Of a DNA stretch of 64,000 bases, positions 54,399 through 62,955 are shown piece after piece; the first letter of the stretch is position 1, and every line of letters starts with the position of its first letter. Location of the stretch: NCBI RefSeq assembly GCF_030269485.1, contig NZ_BSTL01000012.1, forward strand, positions 1-64,000, written 5' to 3'. The translations under genes were made by a program, and so were the position numbers. The stretch is from Actinoplanes sp. NBRC 103695 (GTDB lineage Bacteria; Actinomycetota; Actinomycetes; Mycobacteriales; Micromonosporaceae). The notes beneath the pieces are model-generated. The model did no database searches. It was not told the DNA's origin and was given only the letters and a program-made list of their open reading frames with translations.

Positions 54399-55790
54399 GT
54401 GGGCGGCGGGGAGGACTCTGCGGAGCTGCCTCCGGGTGATGTCATTCCGGCGCGCTGGCTTTCCGAGCAGATTCATGACGCAACGGCCCGCGGCATCATC
54501 ACCGAGATGACCGACCTGATCCGGCACCGAGCGGACGTGAAGGAGCGGTACCTGCCCACCGTGCGCAACCTCGCGCGGGCGCTGCAGGTCAGCCCGGCCA
54601 CCGTGGCCAAGGCGTGGCGAGTGCTGAGCGACGCCGGCCTGATCCGGACCAACGGCAGTCAAGGCACGCGGGTGGTGGGCGAGGAGCCGCCGGGGCACCG
54701 CCTGGAGTCGGTGACCGTCGGCCTGCCCACGCAGCTGGACCTGATGAGCCCGGCGCCGGACCCCGCGCTGCTGCCCGACATCCAGCCTCATCTCGCGGAG
54801 GTGCTTCGCTCAGGCACCATCAGCGATTTCAACCGGTATTCCGGGGAGACCCTGATCGCGCCGCTGGCCGACTACGCCCGGCGGACCTGGCCGTTCGATG
54901 CCGGGACGATCGTCCCGTGCGGTGGTTGCTACGACGGCGTGCTCCTGCTGCTCGACGTTCTCGCCCGCGCCGGAACGCGGGTGGCCGTGGAGAGCCCGAC
55001 CGCCGCGCCGGTGCTCGACCAGCTGGAATTTCTCCGATGCGAGATCGTGCCGGTCGCGACCGACAGCGCCGGCATGATCCCCTCCGCTCTCGCCGAGACG
55101 CGAGATGTCCAGGTGGTGGTCGTCCAGACCCGGTTCTCCAGCCCGGACGGGCACACGATGACCGCGGATCGGGCGGCCGAGCTGGCGAGCGTCCTGCGCA
55201 CCTGGCGGACGGCGCCGGTCGTGATCGAGTCGGACCCGGCGCCGCTGTTCGCCGCCGGTCCCGACGTGTCCCTGGGCACCTGGCTGCGGGATCGCGTGGT
55301 GCTGGTCCGTGGCTGGAACAAGTCGCACGGCCCCGACCTGCGGGTGGCGTTGATCGGTGGCGCGCCCAACGTCGTCCGGCTCGCTCGCCGCCGCCGCGCG
55401 ATGGGATCGGTCTGGACCTCGCGCCTGCTGCAAGGCACGTTGAGCCTGATGCTCGCCGACGACGCGGTCGCGGCGACGGTCGCCGTCGCCGCTGAGCAAT
55501 ACCGTCAGCGGCGTGCCGCCCTGGCCGGCGAGCTGGGCCGGCTGGGCATCGAGACCTACGGCACCGAGGGCTTCTCCGTGTGGGTTCCGGTCGGTGACCA
55601 GCACACCGCGCTGCAGGTGCTGCGGGCTTATCGCATCAGCGCGGCGGCGGGCAGTTCGTTCACCCACCACCCGGACCGGCAGCACCATCTGCGGATCGCC
55701 ACCACACAGCTCCCGGTGCAGCACGCAGCCGAGGTCGCGCTCGCGGTTCACGAGGCCGCTTCGGCGCCTGGCGCCGTCGCCCGGAGCTGA
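54399..55790 (+). CDS. GntR/MocR-type regulator with aminotransferase domain
   Basis: 463 residues from GTG 54399, chosen because GGGAGG ends seven bases before it; the TTG-started upstream extension has no such site. A winged helix-turn-helix spans about 25-95 (YLPTVRNLARALQVSPATVAKAWRVLSDAGLI). A fold-type-I aminotransferase domain (about 110-455) follows, with GGCYDGVLLLLDVLA, VVVVQTRFSSPDG and the PLP lysine K308 in GWNKSHGPDLRVAL. MocR proteins sense a metabolite through PLP and usually control a divergent or nearby operon. Here the gene lies between the two catabolic arms, with AGAAC-type motifs on both sides. It is likely the master switch of the island. Confidence 0.88.
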   Translation: MGGGEDSAELPPGDVIPARWLSEQIHDATARGIITEMTDLIRHRADVKERYLPTVRNLARALQVSPATVAKAWRVLSDAGLIRTNGSQGTRVVGEEPPGHRLESVTVGLPTQLDLMSPAPDPALLPDIQPHLAEVLRSGTISDFNRYSGETLIAPLADYARRTWPFDAGTIVPCGGCYDGVLLLLDVLARAGTRVAVESPTAAPVLDQLEFLRCEIVPVATDSAGMIPSALAETRDVQVVVVQTRFSSPDGHTMTADRAAELASVLRTWRTAPVVIESDPAPLFAAGPDVSLGTWLRDRVVLVRGWNKSHGPDLRVALIGGAPNVVRLARRRRAMGSVWTSRLLQGTLSLMLADDAVAATVAVAAEQYRQRRAALAGELGRLGIETYGTEGFSVWVPVGDQHTALQVLRAYRISAAAGSSFTHHPDRQHHLRIATTQLPVQHAAEVALAVHEAASAPGAVARS

Positions 55791-55839
55791 CCCGGCTGCA
55801 CCGTAAACCCTCGATTTCGCGGCCTGCAACCGTAGCTGG

Positions 55840-55858
55840 TTATAGAACAAGCGCACGG
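55840..55858. promoter_or_regulatory. candidate operator of the rightward catabolic operon
   Basis: TTATAGAACAAGCGCACGG matches the site at 54266-54282 (TTCTAGAACGAGCGC-GG) at nearly every position. It lies in the 248-base interval between the regulator gene and the amidohydrolase gene. The rest of that interval holds no gene I can support. Confidence 0.55.
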
Positions 55859-56038
55859 CGTCGAAAAGCCGTTCGCGATGGACTTTCGCCTGCCGGTTCG
55901 CCATTGTTTCAACAGGCATGAGGCCGTCGAAGGCTCGCGAGAACGTCAATTTCACCCATTCCAGCGAGGCTCGGCTTAATTCCGATGAACGGATCCTGAT
56001 TAGCGAGCGACGCAACCACTTCAGGGAAAGGTGTGGCG

Positions 56039-56899
56039 ATGGATATTGATCTGGAATCGATCGACGCGATTGATATGCACACGCACGTCCTGACCTCGGT
56101 GCGTGATGGCCAGGGTGCGCCCAGATCGATGGAGGCGGCCGGCGGCGAGGTGTTCGGCCACGAGATGGCGATGACCGTCCCGCAGATCGCGGAGACCTAT
56201 CGTCAGCGTCGCATGATGTGCGTGACCTTCATGGTCGACGTGATGGGCACCGAGAACCCGGTGACCAACGACGAGGTTCTGCGGCTGGGCGCCGAGCATG
56301 CCGACGTGATCGTGCCGTTTGGCAGTGTCGACCCGCGGCGGGGGCCCGCGGCCGTCACCGAAGCTCGGCGGCTGCTGGAAACGTACGACGTCAAGGGGTT
56401 CAAGTTCCATCCGACGATGCAGCACTTCTACCCGAACGACGAGCGCTTCTATCCGCTCTACGAGGTGATCCAGAGCAGCGGAGCGATCGCGATCTTCCAT
56501 ACCGGGCAGACGGCGATCGGCTCCGGCCAGCGCGGCGGCAGCGGTCTGCGACTGAAGTACTCCAATCCGATTCATCACGACGACGTCGCAGCGGATTTCC
56601 CAGAGCTCAAGATCGTTCTCGCGCATCCGTCGACGCCGTGGCAGGACGAGGCGCTCGCCGTGGCGCTGCACAAGCCGAATGTCTACATCGACCTGTCGGG
56701 CTGGTCGCCGAAGTACTTTCCACCGCAGCTGGTGCAACATGCGAACACCTTGCTGAAGCACAAGGTGCTCTTCGGCACCGATTTCCCGGCGTTCACTCCC
56801 CAGCGGTGGCTCGAGCTGTTCGACCAGCTTCCGATCAAGCCCGAGGTCCGCCCGCTGATTCTCAAGCACAACGCGATCGAATTGTTCGGCTGGAAATGA
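56039..56899 (+). CDS. amidohydrolase-2 family hydrolase/decarboxylase
   Basis: 286 residues from ATG 56039; GGGAAAGG is eight bases upstream, whereas GTG 56033 would be too close. TIM-barrel metal hydrolase of the ACMSD group with the standard ligands: D-M-H14-T-H16, KFHP, IFHTG, LAHPS and GTDFP. Unlike the enzyme at 40972 it has H-x-H rather than E-x-H. Members hydrate, hydrolyse or decarboxylate unsaturated or aromatic acids. It is first in the rightward operon 56039-63998 and may act on a carboxylated intermediate. It is of the same general family as the decayed gene at 48523, so it could have taken over that gene's role. Confidence 0.9.
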   Translation: MDIDLESIDAIDMHTHVLTSVRDGQGAPRSMEAAGGEVFGHEMAMTVPQIAETYRQRRMMCVTFMVDVMGTENPVTNDEVLRLGAEHADVIVPFGSVDPRRGPAAVTEARRLLETYDVKGFKFHPTMQHFYPNDERFYPLYEVIQSSGAIAIFHTGQTAIGSGQRGGSGLRLKYSNPIHHDDVAADFPELKIVLAHPSTPWQDEALAVALHKPNVYIDLSGWSPKYFPPQLVQHANTLLKHKVLFGTDFPAFTPQRWLELFDQLPIKPEVRPLILKHNAIELFGWK

Positions 56900-56950
56900 A
56901 GGCACCGCTCACCGGCGCCTTTGACGCCGACGTCCGGAAAGGGCAGTTTT

Positions 56951-57712
56951 GTGCAGATTGACGGCAGCGTCGCAGTGGTGACCGGCGGTTCGAGCGGACT
57001 CGGCCGGGCCACTGCCGACCAGTTGGTGAGCGCCGGGGCGACGGTGCTGGTGCTCGATCGGCAGAAGCCTCCGGCGGGCGCCGTCGGCTCCGGCTCCGGC
57101 TCGATCCACTTCGCGGAGTGCGACGTCACCGACGAGGCGGGGGTGCAGCGCGCGTTCGAGGAGGCCTCGGCACTGGGCCCGATCCGAATCGTGGTGAACT
57201 GCGCCGGCATCGGCGATCCCCAGCGCGTGCTGTCCCGGGACGGTACCCGCAAGCCGCTGGCGTCTTTCCTGCACGTGCTGAAGGTCAACCTGGTGGGCAC
57301 GTTCACCGTGCTGAGCGTCGGGGCCGAGTTCATCGCGCGTACCGAGCCGCGAGACGGCGAACGCGGAGTCATCGTGAACACCGCCTCCGCGGCCGCCTTC
57401 GACGGCCAGATCGGCCAGGCGGCGTACGGCGCGTCCAAGGGTGGCGTTGCGGCGATGACGCTGCCCCTGGCCCGCGACCTGGCGCAGTCGCTCATCCGGG
57501 TCGTTGCCATTGCTCCGGGGATCTTCCACACCCCCCTGATGTCCACTCTGCCGGAAGCGGCGCAGGTCGCGCTGACCGAGCAGACGCTGCACCCGAAGCG
57601 ACTCGGTCAGCCCGAGGAGTTCGCCGCCCTGGTCGAGCACATCGTCCGCAACCCGATGCTGAACGGCGAGGTCATCCGACTTGACGGTGCCGTCCGGCTG
57701 GGCCCTCGATAG
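56951..57712 (+). CDS. short-chain dehydrogenase, HSD10-like
   Basis: 253 residues from GTG 56951, since MQIDGSVAVVTGG starts as SDRs do and GAAAGGG lies seven bases before it. Rossmann motif TGGSSGLG (11-18), NCAG (83-86), catalytic S146, Y159 and K163 (YGASK). The sequence FIARTEPRDGERGVIVNTASAAAFDGQIGQAAYGASKGG is typical of 3-hydroxyacyl-CoA dehydrogenase type II/17-beta-HSD10. It oxidises a hydroxyl on an acyl-CoA or ring with NAD. With a thiolase-like pair in the opposite arm, beta-oxidation-type chemistry on a side chain is plausible. It lies 51 bases after the amidohydrolase, same operon. Confidence 0.92.
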   Translation: MQIDGSVAVVTGGSSGLGRATADQLVSAGATVLVLDRQKPPAGAVGSGSGSIHFAECDVTDEAGVQRAFEEASALGPIRIVVNCAGIGDPQRVLSRDGTRKPLASFLHVLKVNLVGTFTVLSVGAEFIARTEPRDGERGVIVNTASAAAFDGQIGQAAYGASKGGVAAMTLPLARDLAQSLIRVVAIAPGIFHTPLMSTLPEAAQVALTEQTLHPKRLGQPEEFAALVEHIVRNPMLNGEVIRLDGAVRLGPR

Positions 57713-57767
57713 CCGCGACGGCCGCCCTCAATAGCACAACGCCGACTTCCGATTCTGGAGCGTCCCC

Positions 57768-59927
57768 ATGTCGTTGGCCCCTGAACTCCCACATCCGTTG
57801 CCCGCGGACGCCGCTGCTGCGCGCTCCGCGGTGCAACGGCTGGTGGCCCCGCGGTCGGTCGTCGTCGTTGGCGGATCCGCCCGTCCGGAGGCGTTGGGCA
57901 ACCGGGTCGTGCGAAGCCTGGTCGACGGCGGCTTCCCCGGCGAGATCCACGTGCTCGGCCGCCGGCCGGCCACGATCCACGGACTGTCGTGCGTCGCCAG
58001 CTTCGACGAGCTGCCGGACGCGATCGACCTTGCGCTGCTCGCCGTTCCGTCCGACCGGCTGCTCGAGGCGGTCGACTCCTGTGCCGCCCGGCACGTCGGC
58101 GCCGCTGTGTGCTTCGCTTCCGGGTTCGCCGAGCTCGGCGCTGACGGCGTCCGCCATCAGGAGGAAATCGCGCGGCGCGCCCGGGCCGGCGGTGTCCGCC
58201 TGCTAGGCCCCAACTGTTTCGGGCTGCTGAACGCGGCGGGCCGCCTGTCGGCGCTGCTCGCGCCGATGCCGTCAACGCCCGTGCCCGACCCGGAGCATGG
58301 GCCCGGGGTGGCCGTCATCTCGCAGAGCGGCGGCCTCGGCACGCTCGTCGCGAGCAGCCTCGGCGGGCGCGGTGTGCCGATCTCCCACCTCATCGCCACC
58401 GGCAACGAGGCCGACCTCGGGCTGACCGATCTCCTCGAGTATCTCGCCGACGACGAGTCCACCGGAGCCGTCGCCGTCTACGCCGAGCAGATCCGGGACC
58501 CCGGCCGCTTCCTCCGCGCGATGCAGATCGTGCACGATCGACGCAAGGCCGTCGTGCTGTTGCACCCGGGCCGCCGCGACCGCGCCCGGGCGGCCATGGA
58601 GTCACACACGGGCGCCCTAGCCGGCGACCACTCGGTGATGGTCGCCATCGCCCGCCGCGCGGGCGTCCTCGTCGTCGACACCACCGAGGAGCTCATCGAC
58701 CTCGCCCAGCTTATGCTGCGCTTCCCGACCCCGCCGCACCGTGGCGTCGGCGTGATCACCCAATCCGGGGCCATCTGCGCGATCGTGAACGACGCGGCTG
58801 AGGACCTCGAGCTCGACCTGCCCGAGCTCAGCCCGGCGGCCGCCGGCACCCAGGAGCCGCCACCGGTCAACGACATGCGAAACCCGCTGGATCTCGGCAC
58901 CGGGACGATCTCCGATCCCATGATCATCGGCAAGGCGGCCGAGCGTATTCTCGCGGACCCCGCCATCGGCAGCCTCCTCGTGTCCAACCCGGATGCTCAA
59001 GATCCACTCGACTCGATCTGGCTCGAGACACTTGTCCCGCTGCTCGCCGGCTCGGCCAAGCCGATCGTCTACGTGAGCCAGAACGAGGCCGACCCGCCGG
59101 CCGGCTTCCGGCGTCTGCTGCTGGACCACCGGGTCGTGTTCCACCGGTCGCCGGAACGGGCGCTGCGGGCGCTGGCCAGGGCGACCGAAGCGGGCGCCCG
59201 TCGCGCCATCGGCCGGCGGGAGGTCGATGCGACGGCTCGCGTCTTACCGTCCGCGGACGGCGGCGTCCATCCGGAGTGGGCCGGCAAGCAGTTACTGCGG
59301 CAGCTCGGTGTCCCCGTTCCGGACGGCGCGCTGGCGCGCACCGAGGACGAGGCGGTCGCGGTCGCTGAACGCATCGGCTATCCGGTGGTGGCCAAGGCCC
59401 AGTCGGCGGCGTTGTCCCACAAGAGCGATGCCGGTGGCGTCGTCCTGTCGATCGCCGACGCGGACGCCGTCCGCACCGCCTGGACACGGTTGCACGAGGG
59501 CATCGCGCGGGCGAAACCGGGGCTGACCCTCGACGGCGTCCTCATCGAGCGGATGAGTGCTCCCGGGATCGAGCTCGTCGTCGGCGCGAGGCGGGATCCC
59601 CAGTGGGGACCGGTAGTCATGGTCGGCGCCGGCGGTGTCCTGGTGGAGCTGCTGGAGGACGTCCGGCTGCTGCCCCCGGACCTGCCCGAGCCGGCGATCG
59701 CCGACGAGATTTGCCGGCTGCGGGTCGCTTGGCTCCTCGGCGGATACCGCGGCGGCGCGCCCTCCGACATCGCCGCGGCCGCGCACGTGGCCGCGCTGGT
59801 GAGCGATCTCGTGCTGGCGACGCCCGAGATCACCGAGATCGACATCAATCCCTTGGTCGTATTTCCGGAGGGGCAAGGGGTGGTCGCGCTCGACGCGCTG
59901 GTGACCACCGCCCGCCGTCCCCGATGA
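57768..59927 (+). CDS. ADP-forming acyl-CoA synthetase, fused subunits
   Basis: 719 residues with the CoA-binding domain (about 25-130; VVVVGGSARPEALGN), ligase-CoA domains (VISQSGGLGTLVASSLG, GNEADLGLTDLLEYL, ESHTGALAGDHSVMVAIARRAGV) and a C-terminal ATP-grasp domain (about 495-715; PVVAKAQSAALSHKSDAGGVVLSI, GIELVVGARRDPQWGPVVMVGAGG, EIDINPLVVF). This NDP-forming class interconverts acyl-CoA plus ADP and phosphate with acid, CoA and ATP, with a phosphohistidine intermediate. Two TTA leucine codons (59244, 59292) stand out from the surrounding codon use. With the AMP-forming ligase in the other arm, the island has two independent CoA-activation steps. Confidence 0.92.
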   Translation: MSLAPELPHPLPADAAAARSAVQRLVAPRSVVVVGGSARPEALGNRVVRSLVDGGFPGEIHVLGRRPATIHGLSCVASFDELPDAIDLALLAVPSDRLLEAVDSCAARHVGAAVCFASGFAELGADGVRHQEEIARRARAGGVRLLGPNCFGLLNAAGRLSALLAPMPSTPVPDPEHGPGVAVISQSGGLGTLVASSLGGRGVPISHLIATGNEADLGLTDLLEYLADDESTGAVAVYAEQIRDPGRFLRAMQIVHDRRKAVVLLHPGRRDRARAAMESHTGALAGDHSVMVAIARRAGVLVVDTTEELIDLAQLMLRFPTPPHRGVGVITQSGAICAIVNDAAEDLELDLPELSPAAAGTQEPPPVNDMRNPLDLGTGTISDPMIIGKAAERILADPAIGSLLVSNPDAQDPLDSIWLETLVPLLAGSAKPIVYVSQNEADPPAGFRRLLLDHRVVFHRSPERALRALARATEAGARRAIGRREVDATARVLPSADGGVHPEWAGKQLLRQLGVPVPDGALARTEDEAVAVAERIGYPVVAKAQSAALSHKSDAGGVVLSIADADAVRTAWTRLHEGIARAKPGLTLDGVLIERMSAPGIELVVGARRDPQWGPVVMVGAGGVLVELLEDVRLLPPDLPEPAIADEICRLRVAWLLGGYRGGAPSDIAAAAHVAALVSDLVLATPEITEIDINPLVVFPEGQGVVALDALVTTARRPR

Positions 59928-59962
59928 GTAACCCGCACCACCGCCCGACGAGGAGGCCCACG

Positions 59963-61948
59963 ATGGTGGCGAAGCAGCCCGAGCTTTTGGCCGCGACCGA
60001 TCAGACGATCGACGACGCCGTCAAATACGCGGATCCCCTGGTCTTGCGCGGTCTGGTCTATCAGTTGACCGCCGATCCGGACCTGCTGCCGATCGAGGTC
60101 GAGATGGCGAACTTCGGCATCTCGGAGAGCGTGACGCTGCGCCGGGAAGCCGACGCGGCGATGATCCGGGAGAAGGCGGCGGCCTACCTGAAGGCGTGCC
60201 GCGACGCCGGCGAAGGCGATGTCCCGCTGGGCCCGCGGGACCGTCTCGCGCGCAGCCTCGCCCTCGTCGCGGGGCAGGAGATTCCCCCGGCCGAACTCGA
60301 CATGTGGGTGGAGCAACTCGCCGTGGACCGATTCGCCCGTGGCGTCGAATGGGGGGAGACGCCCACCCAGGAGCAGATCGACGGGTACTCCGTCGTGGTG
60401 ATCGGGGCCGGAATGGGCGGACTGAACGCCGGGGCGCAACTCGCCCACACCGGCATCCCGTTCATCATCCTGGAGAAGAACTCCGAGGTCGGCGGCACCT
60501 GGTACGAGAACCGCTATCCGGGCGCCCGCGTCGACACGCCCAGCCGCACCTACACTCACGTCCTCGGCGCGGACTTCGACTACCCGTCCCCGTTCTGCGT
60601 GCAGCCGGAGAACGAGCGGTACGTGAACTGGATCGCCGATCATTTCGACCTGCGCCGCACTATCCAGTTCGATACCGAGGTGCAGTCGCTGGTATGGGAC
60701 GAGGACGCCAAGGTCTGGCAGATCACGGCACTGCAGGGCGGCCGCCGGCGGGTCTGGCGGGCGAACGTCGTGATCACCGCGGTCGGGTTCCTGTCGCGGC
60801 CGAACATTCCCTCCGTGCCCGGCATGGACGACTTCACGGGCCGGCTCTTCCACACGGCGCGGTGGCCGTCCGACCTCGACCTCACCGGAAAGTCGATCGC
60901 GGTCGTCGGCAGTGGGTGCACCGGCTATCAACTCGTGCCGGAGCTGATCAAGCGGGCCGGCCACGTCTACCACTTCCAGCGGACCCCGAACTGGGTCTTC
61001 GACGTGCCTGGATACCTTGCCCCCTATCCGCACCAGGTCAACTGGCTCGACCGCAACTTCCCGTACCTGGTCAACTTCATCCGTCTCCAGCAGTCTTGGT
61101 CGCGACGCCCGGACGCGACCCGGGCGGCGAACGAGATCGATCCTTCCTTCACCGACCCCATCGCGCTGAGCCCGGCCAACAAGGCCGTCCTCGACCAGCG
61201 GCTCGAGTTCATGCGCTCCAAATTAGCCGACCGCCCGGACCTGATGGCCAAGATGATGCCGACGGCGGCGCCGCTGTCCGCGCGGCCGGTTCTGGTCGAC
61301 CGGGACTACAACATCTACGACGCAATTCTCGACGAGGACAAGACCACCCTCGTCACCGGCGGGATGCAGAAGGTCACCGCGACCGGCGTCATGGCCGAGG
61401 ACGGCACCGAATACGAGGTGGACGCGATCGCGCTGGCCACCGGATACCGGGCGAACGACTTCCTCTGGCCGATGGAGGTGCGGGGCCGCGACGGCGTCAC
61501 CACCGAGCAGCTCTGGGCCAAGGACGGCGCCCGGGCCTACCTCGGCTGCCTCCTGCCCGGGTTCCCCAACCTCTTCGTGCTCTACGGCCCCAACACCAAT
61601 GCGAACGTCGGCTTCGCCGCCATTCACCTCGAGGAGCTGGTGACCCGGTTCGCGGTGGCCTGCATCGCCGGCCTGATCGCCGAAGGCCAGGACACCGTGG
61701 AGGTGACCAGCGACGCCTATGCGCGCTACAACGACGAGCTGGACCGCAACATGGTCTCCAAGATCTTCCTCGATCCGCGCGCCAACAGCTACTTCACCAA
61801 CGGATTCCACCGCAGCGCCACCAACGGCGCGATCGACCCGCGGATCCTCTGGAGATGGTTGCGTCACCCGCGCCGCACCGATCCCGACCTCACCGAGGAC
61901 GGCGATGCGATCAGCCCGCGCTTCGGGCTCGACCTGGTCGTCGAGTAG
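59963..61948 (+). CDS. Baeyer-Villiger flavin monooxygenase, HAPMO-like
   Basis: 661 residues from ATG 59963 behind GAGGAGG; ATG 59924, overlapping the previous stop region, is less likely. First Rossmann motif GAGMGG (148-153), second GSGCTG (316-321), and between them the type I Baeyer-Villiger fingerprint FTGRLFHTARWP (291-302). GGTWYENRYPGARVDTPS is also typical. A helical N-terminal extension of about 140 residues precedes the FAD domain, as in 4-hydroxyacetophenone monooxygenase and unlike cyclohexanone monooxygenase. It inserts oxygen next to a ketone using NADPH and O2, giving an ester or lactone. The esterase gene next door fits that product. It contains one TTA codon at 61223. Confidence 0.93.
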   Translation: MVAKQPELLAATDQTIDDAVKYADPLVLRGLVYQLTADPDLLPIEVEMANFGISESVTLRREADAAMIREKAAAYLKACRDAGEGDVPLGPRDRLARSLALVAGQEIPPAELDMWVEQLAVDRFARGVEWGETPTQEQIDGYSVVVIGAGMGGLNAGAQLAHTGIPFIILEKNSEVGGTWYENRYPGARVDTPSRTYTHVLGADFDYPSPFCVQPENERYVNWIADHFDLRRTIQFDTEVQSLVWDEDAKVWQITALQGGRRRVWRANVVITAVGFLSRPNIPSVPGMDDFTGRLFHTARWPSDLDLTGKSIAVVGSGCTGYQLVPELIKRAGHVYHFQRTPNWVFDVPGYLAPYPHQVNWLDRNFPYLVNFIRLQQSWSRRPDATRAANEIDPSFTDPIALSPANKAVLDQRLEFMRSKLADRPDLMAKMMPTAAPLSARPVLVDRDYNIYDAILDEDKTTLVTGGMQKVTATGVMAEDGTEYEVDAIALATGYRANDFLWPMEVRGRDGVTTEQLWAKDGARAYLGCLLPGFPNLFVLYGPNTNANVGFAAIHLEELVTRFAVACIAGLIAEGQDTVEVTSDAYARYNDELDRNMVSKIFLDPRANSYFTNGFHRSATNGAIDPRILWRWLRHPRRTDPDLTEDGDAISPRFGLDLVVE

Positions 61949-61962
61949 GAAGGACCGGGCCG

Positions 61963-62955
61963 ATGGGCGCTCCTGCCGTGGACCCCGGGGTGCAACAGTT
62001 CCTTGATGCGCTTCCGGCCTCACCGCCGCTGACCGGCGAGACGCTGGCGGCCGCCCGGGCGGCGATTCCGCCGCCTCCACCGCCGTCGGGACTGGTCGAG
62101 CACGCCGATCTGACCATCCCCGGCGACCCCACGGTCCGGGTCCGGCTCCACCGCCGCCTGGACGTCGCGGCCGAGTTACCGGGCATCCTCGCGATTCACG
62201 GCGGCGGTTACGTGATGGGCGACGCCGCCACGGACGACGCGTTGTTCGAGCAGTGGTGCCTGCGGTTCTCCTGCGTCGGGGTCTCGGTCGACTACCGGTT
62301 GGCCCCGGAGACGCCCTATCCGGGACCGCTCGACGACTGCTACCGCGCGCTGCGCGCGGTGCGGCAGCGGTCGGCCGAGCTGGGCATCGACCCCGCCCGG
62401 ATCGGCATGTTCGGGGTGAGCGCCGGCGGTGGCCTGGCGGCGGGTCTCAGCCTGCGACTGCGGGACCGCGGCGAACCCGGTGTGGCCTTCCAGGTCCTGC
62501 TGTACCCGATGCTCGACGACCGGCAGGTCACGCCGTCCAGCCGATGGACCGACGTCCCGCGCTGGGACCCGGTCGCGAACCGGTTCGGGTGGCGGTCCTA
62601 TCTGGGCGCGATCGACGGCACGCCGGAGGTACCGCACGAAGCCGCTCCGGCGCGAGCCACCGACCTCGGCGGACTGCCACCGACGTGCGTGATCGCCGGG
62701 ACCGTGGACGGCTTCTACGACGAGGACGTTGCCTTCGCCGAACGGCTGCGCGATGCCGGCGTCCCGGCCGAACTTCACGTCTTCGCCGGCGGCTGCCACG
62801 GCTTTGCCACTCCGGCCTGCCAGGCGCCGCTCGCCATCCGTGCCCGGCAGGTCATCGACGACTGGCTGGCCGGTCACCTCGAGGGCCCACGTCCCGCCGG
62901 CCCGGTGGCGCAGGACGAGCCGTTCCACGCCGCGACGATAAGGAGAACCGCATGA
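61963..62955 (+). CDS. HSL-family alpha/beta-hydrolase (esterase)
   Basis: 330 residues from ATG 61963 behind AGGAAGGA. It shows the hormone-sensitive-lipase family motif HGGGYV (oxyanion hole), DYRLAPETPYPGPLDDC, nucleophile GVSAGG, acid Asp in GTVDGFYDED and His in GGCHGF. The triad is complete. It hydrolyses short carboxylic esters in the cytoplasm; there is no signal peptide. It starts 14 bases after the Baeyer-Villiger gene, so hydrolysis of that enzyme's ester or lactone is the natural role. Its stop overlaps the next ATG (ATGA). One TTA codon lies at 62176. Confidence 0.93.
   Translation: MGAPAVDPGVQQFLDALPASPPLTGETLAAARAAIPPPPPPSGLVEHADLTIPGDPTVRVRLHRRLDVAAELPGILAIHGGGYVMGDAATDDALFEQWCLRFSCVGVSVDYRLAPETPYPGPLDDCYRALRAVRQRSAELGIDPARIGMFGVSAGGGLAAGLSLRLRDRGEPGVAFQVLLYPMLDDRQVTPSSRWTDVPRWDPVANRFGWRSYLGAIDGTPEVPHEAAPARATDLGGLPPTCVIAGTVDGFYDEDVAFAERLRDAGVPAELHVFAGGCHGFATPACQAPLAIRARQVIDDWLAGHLEGPRPAGPVAQDEPFHAATIRRTA

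Noticed and set aside
60196..61962. Long N-terminal extension of the HSL esterase
   Set aside because: It is the Baeyer-Villiger gene read in another frame. The esterase starts at ATG 61963 with its own ribosome binding site.
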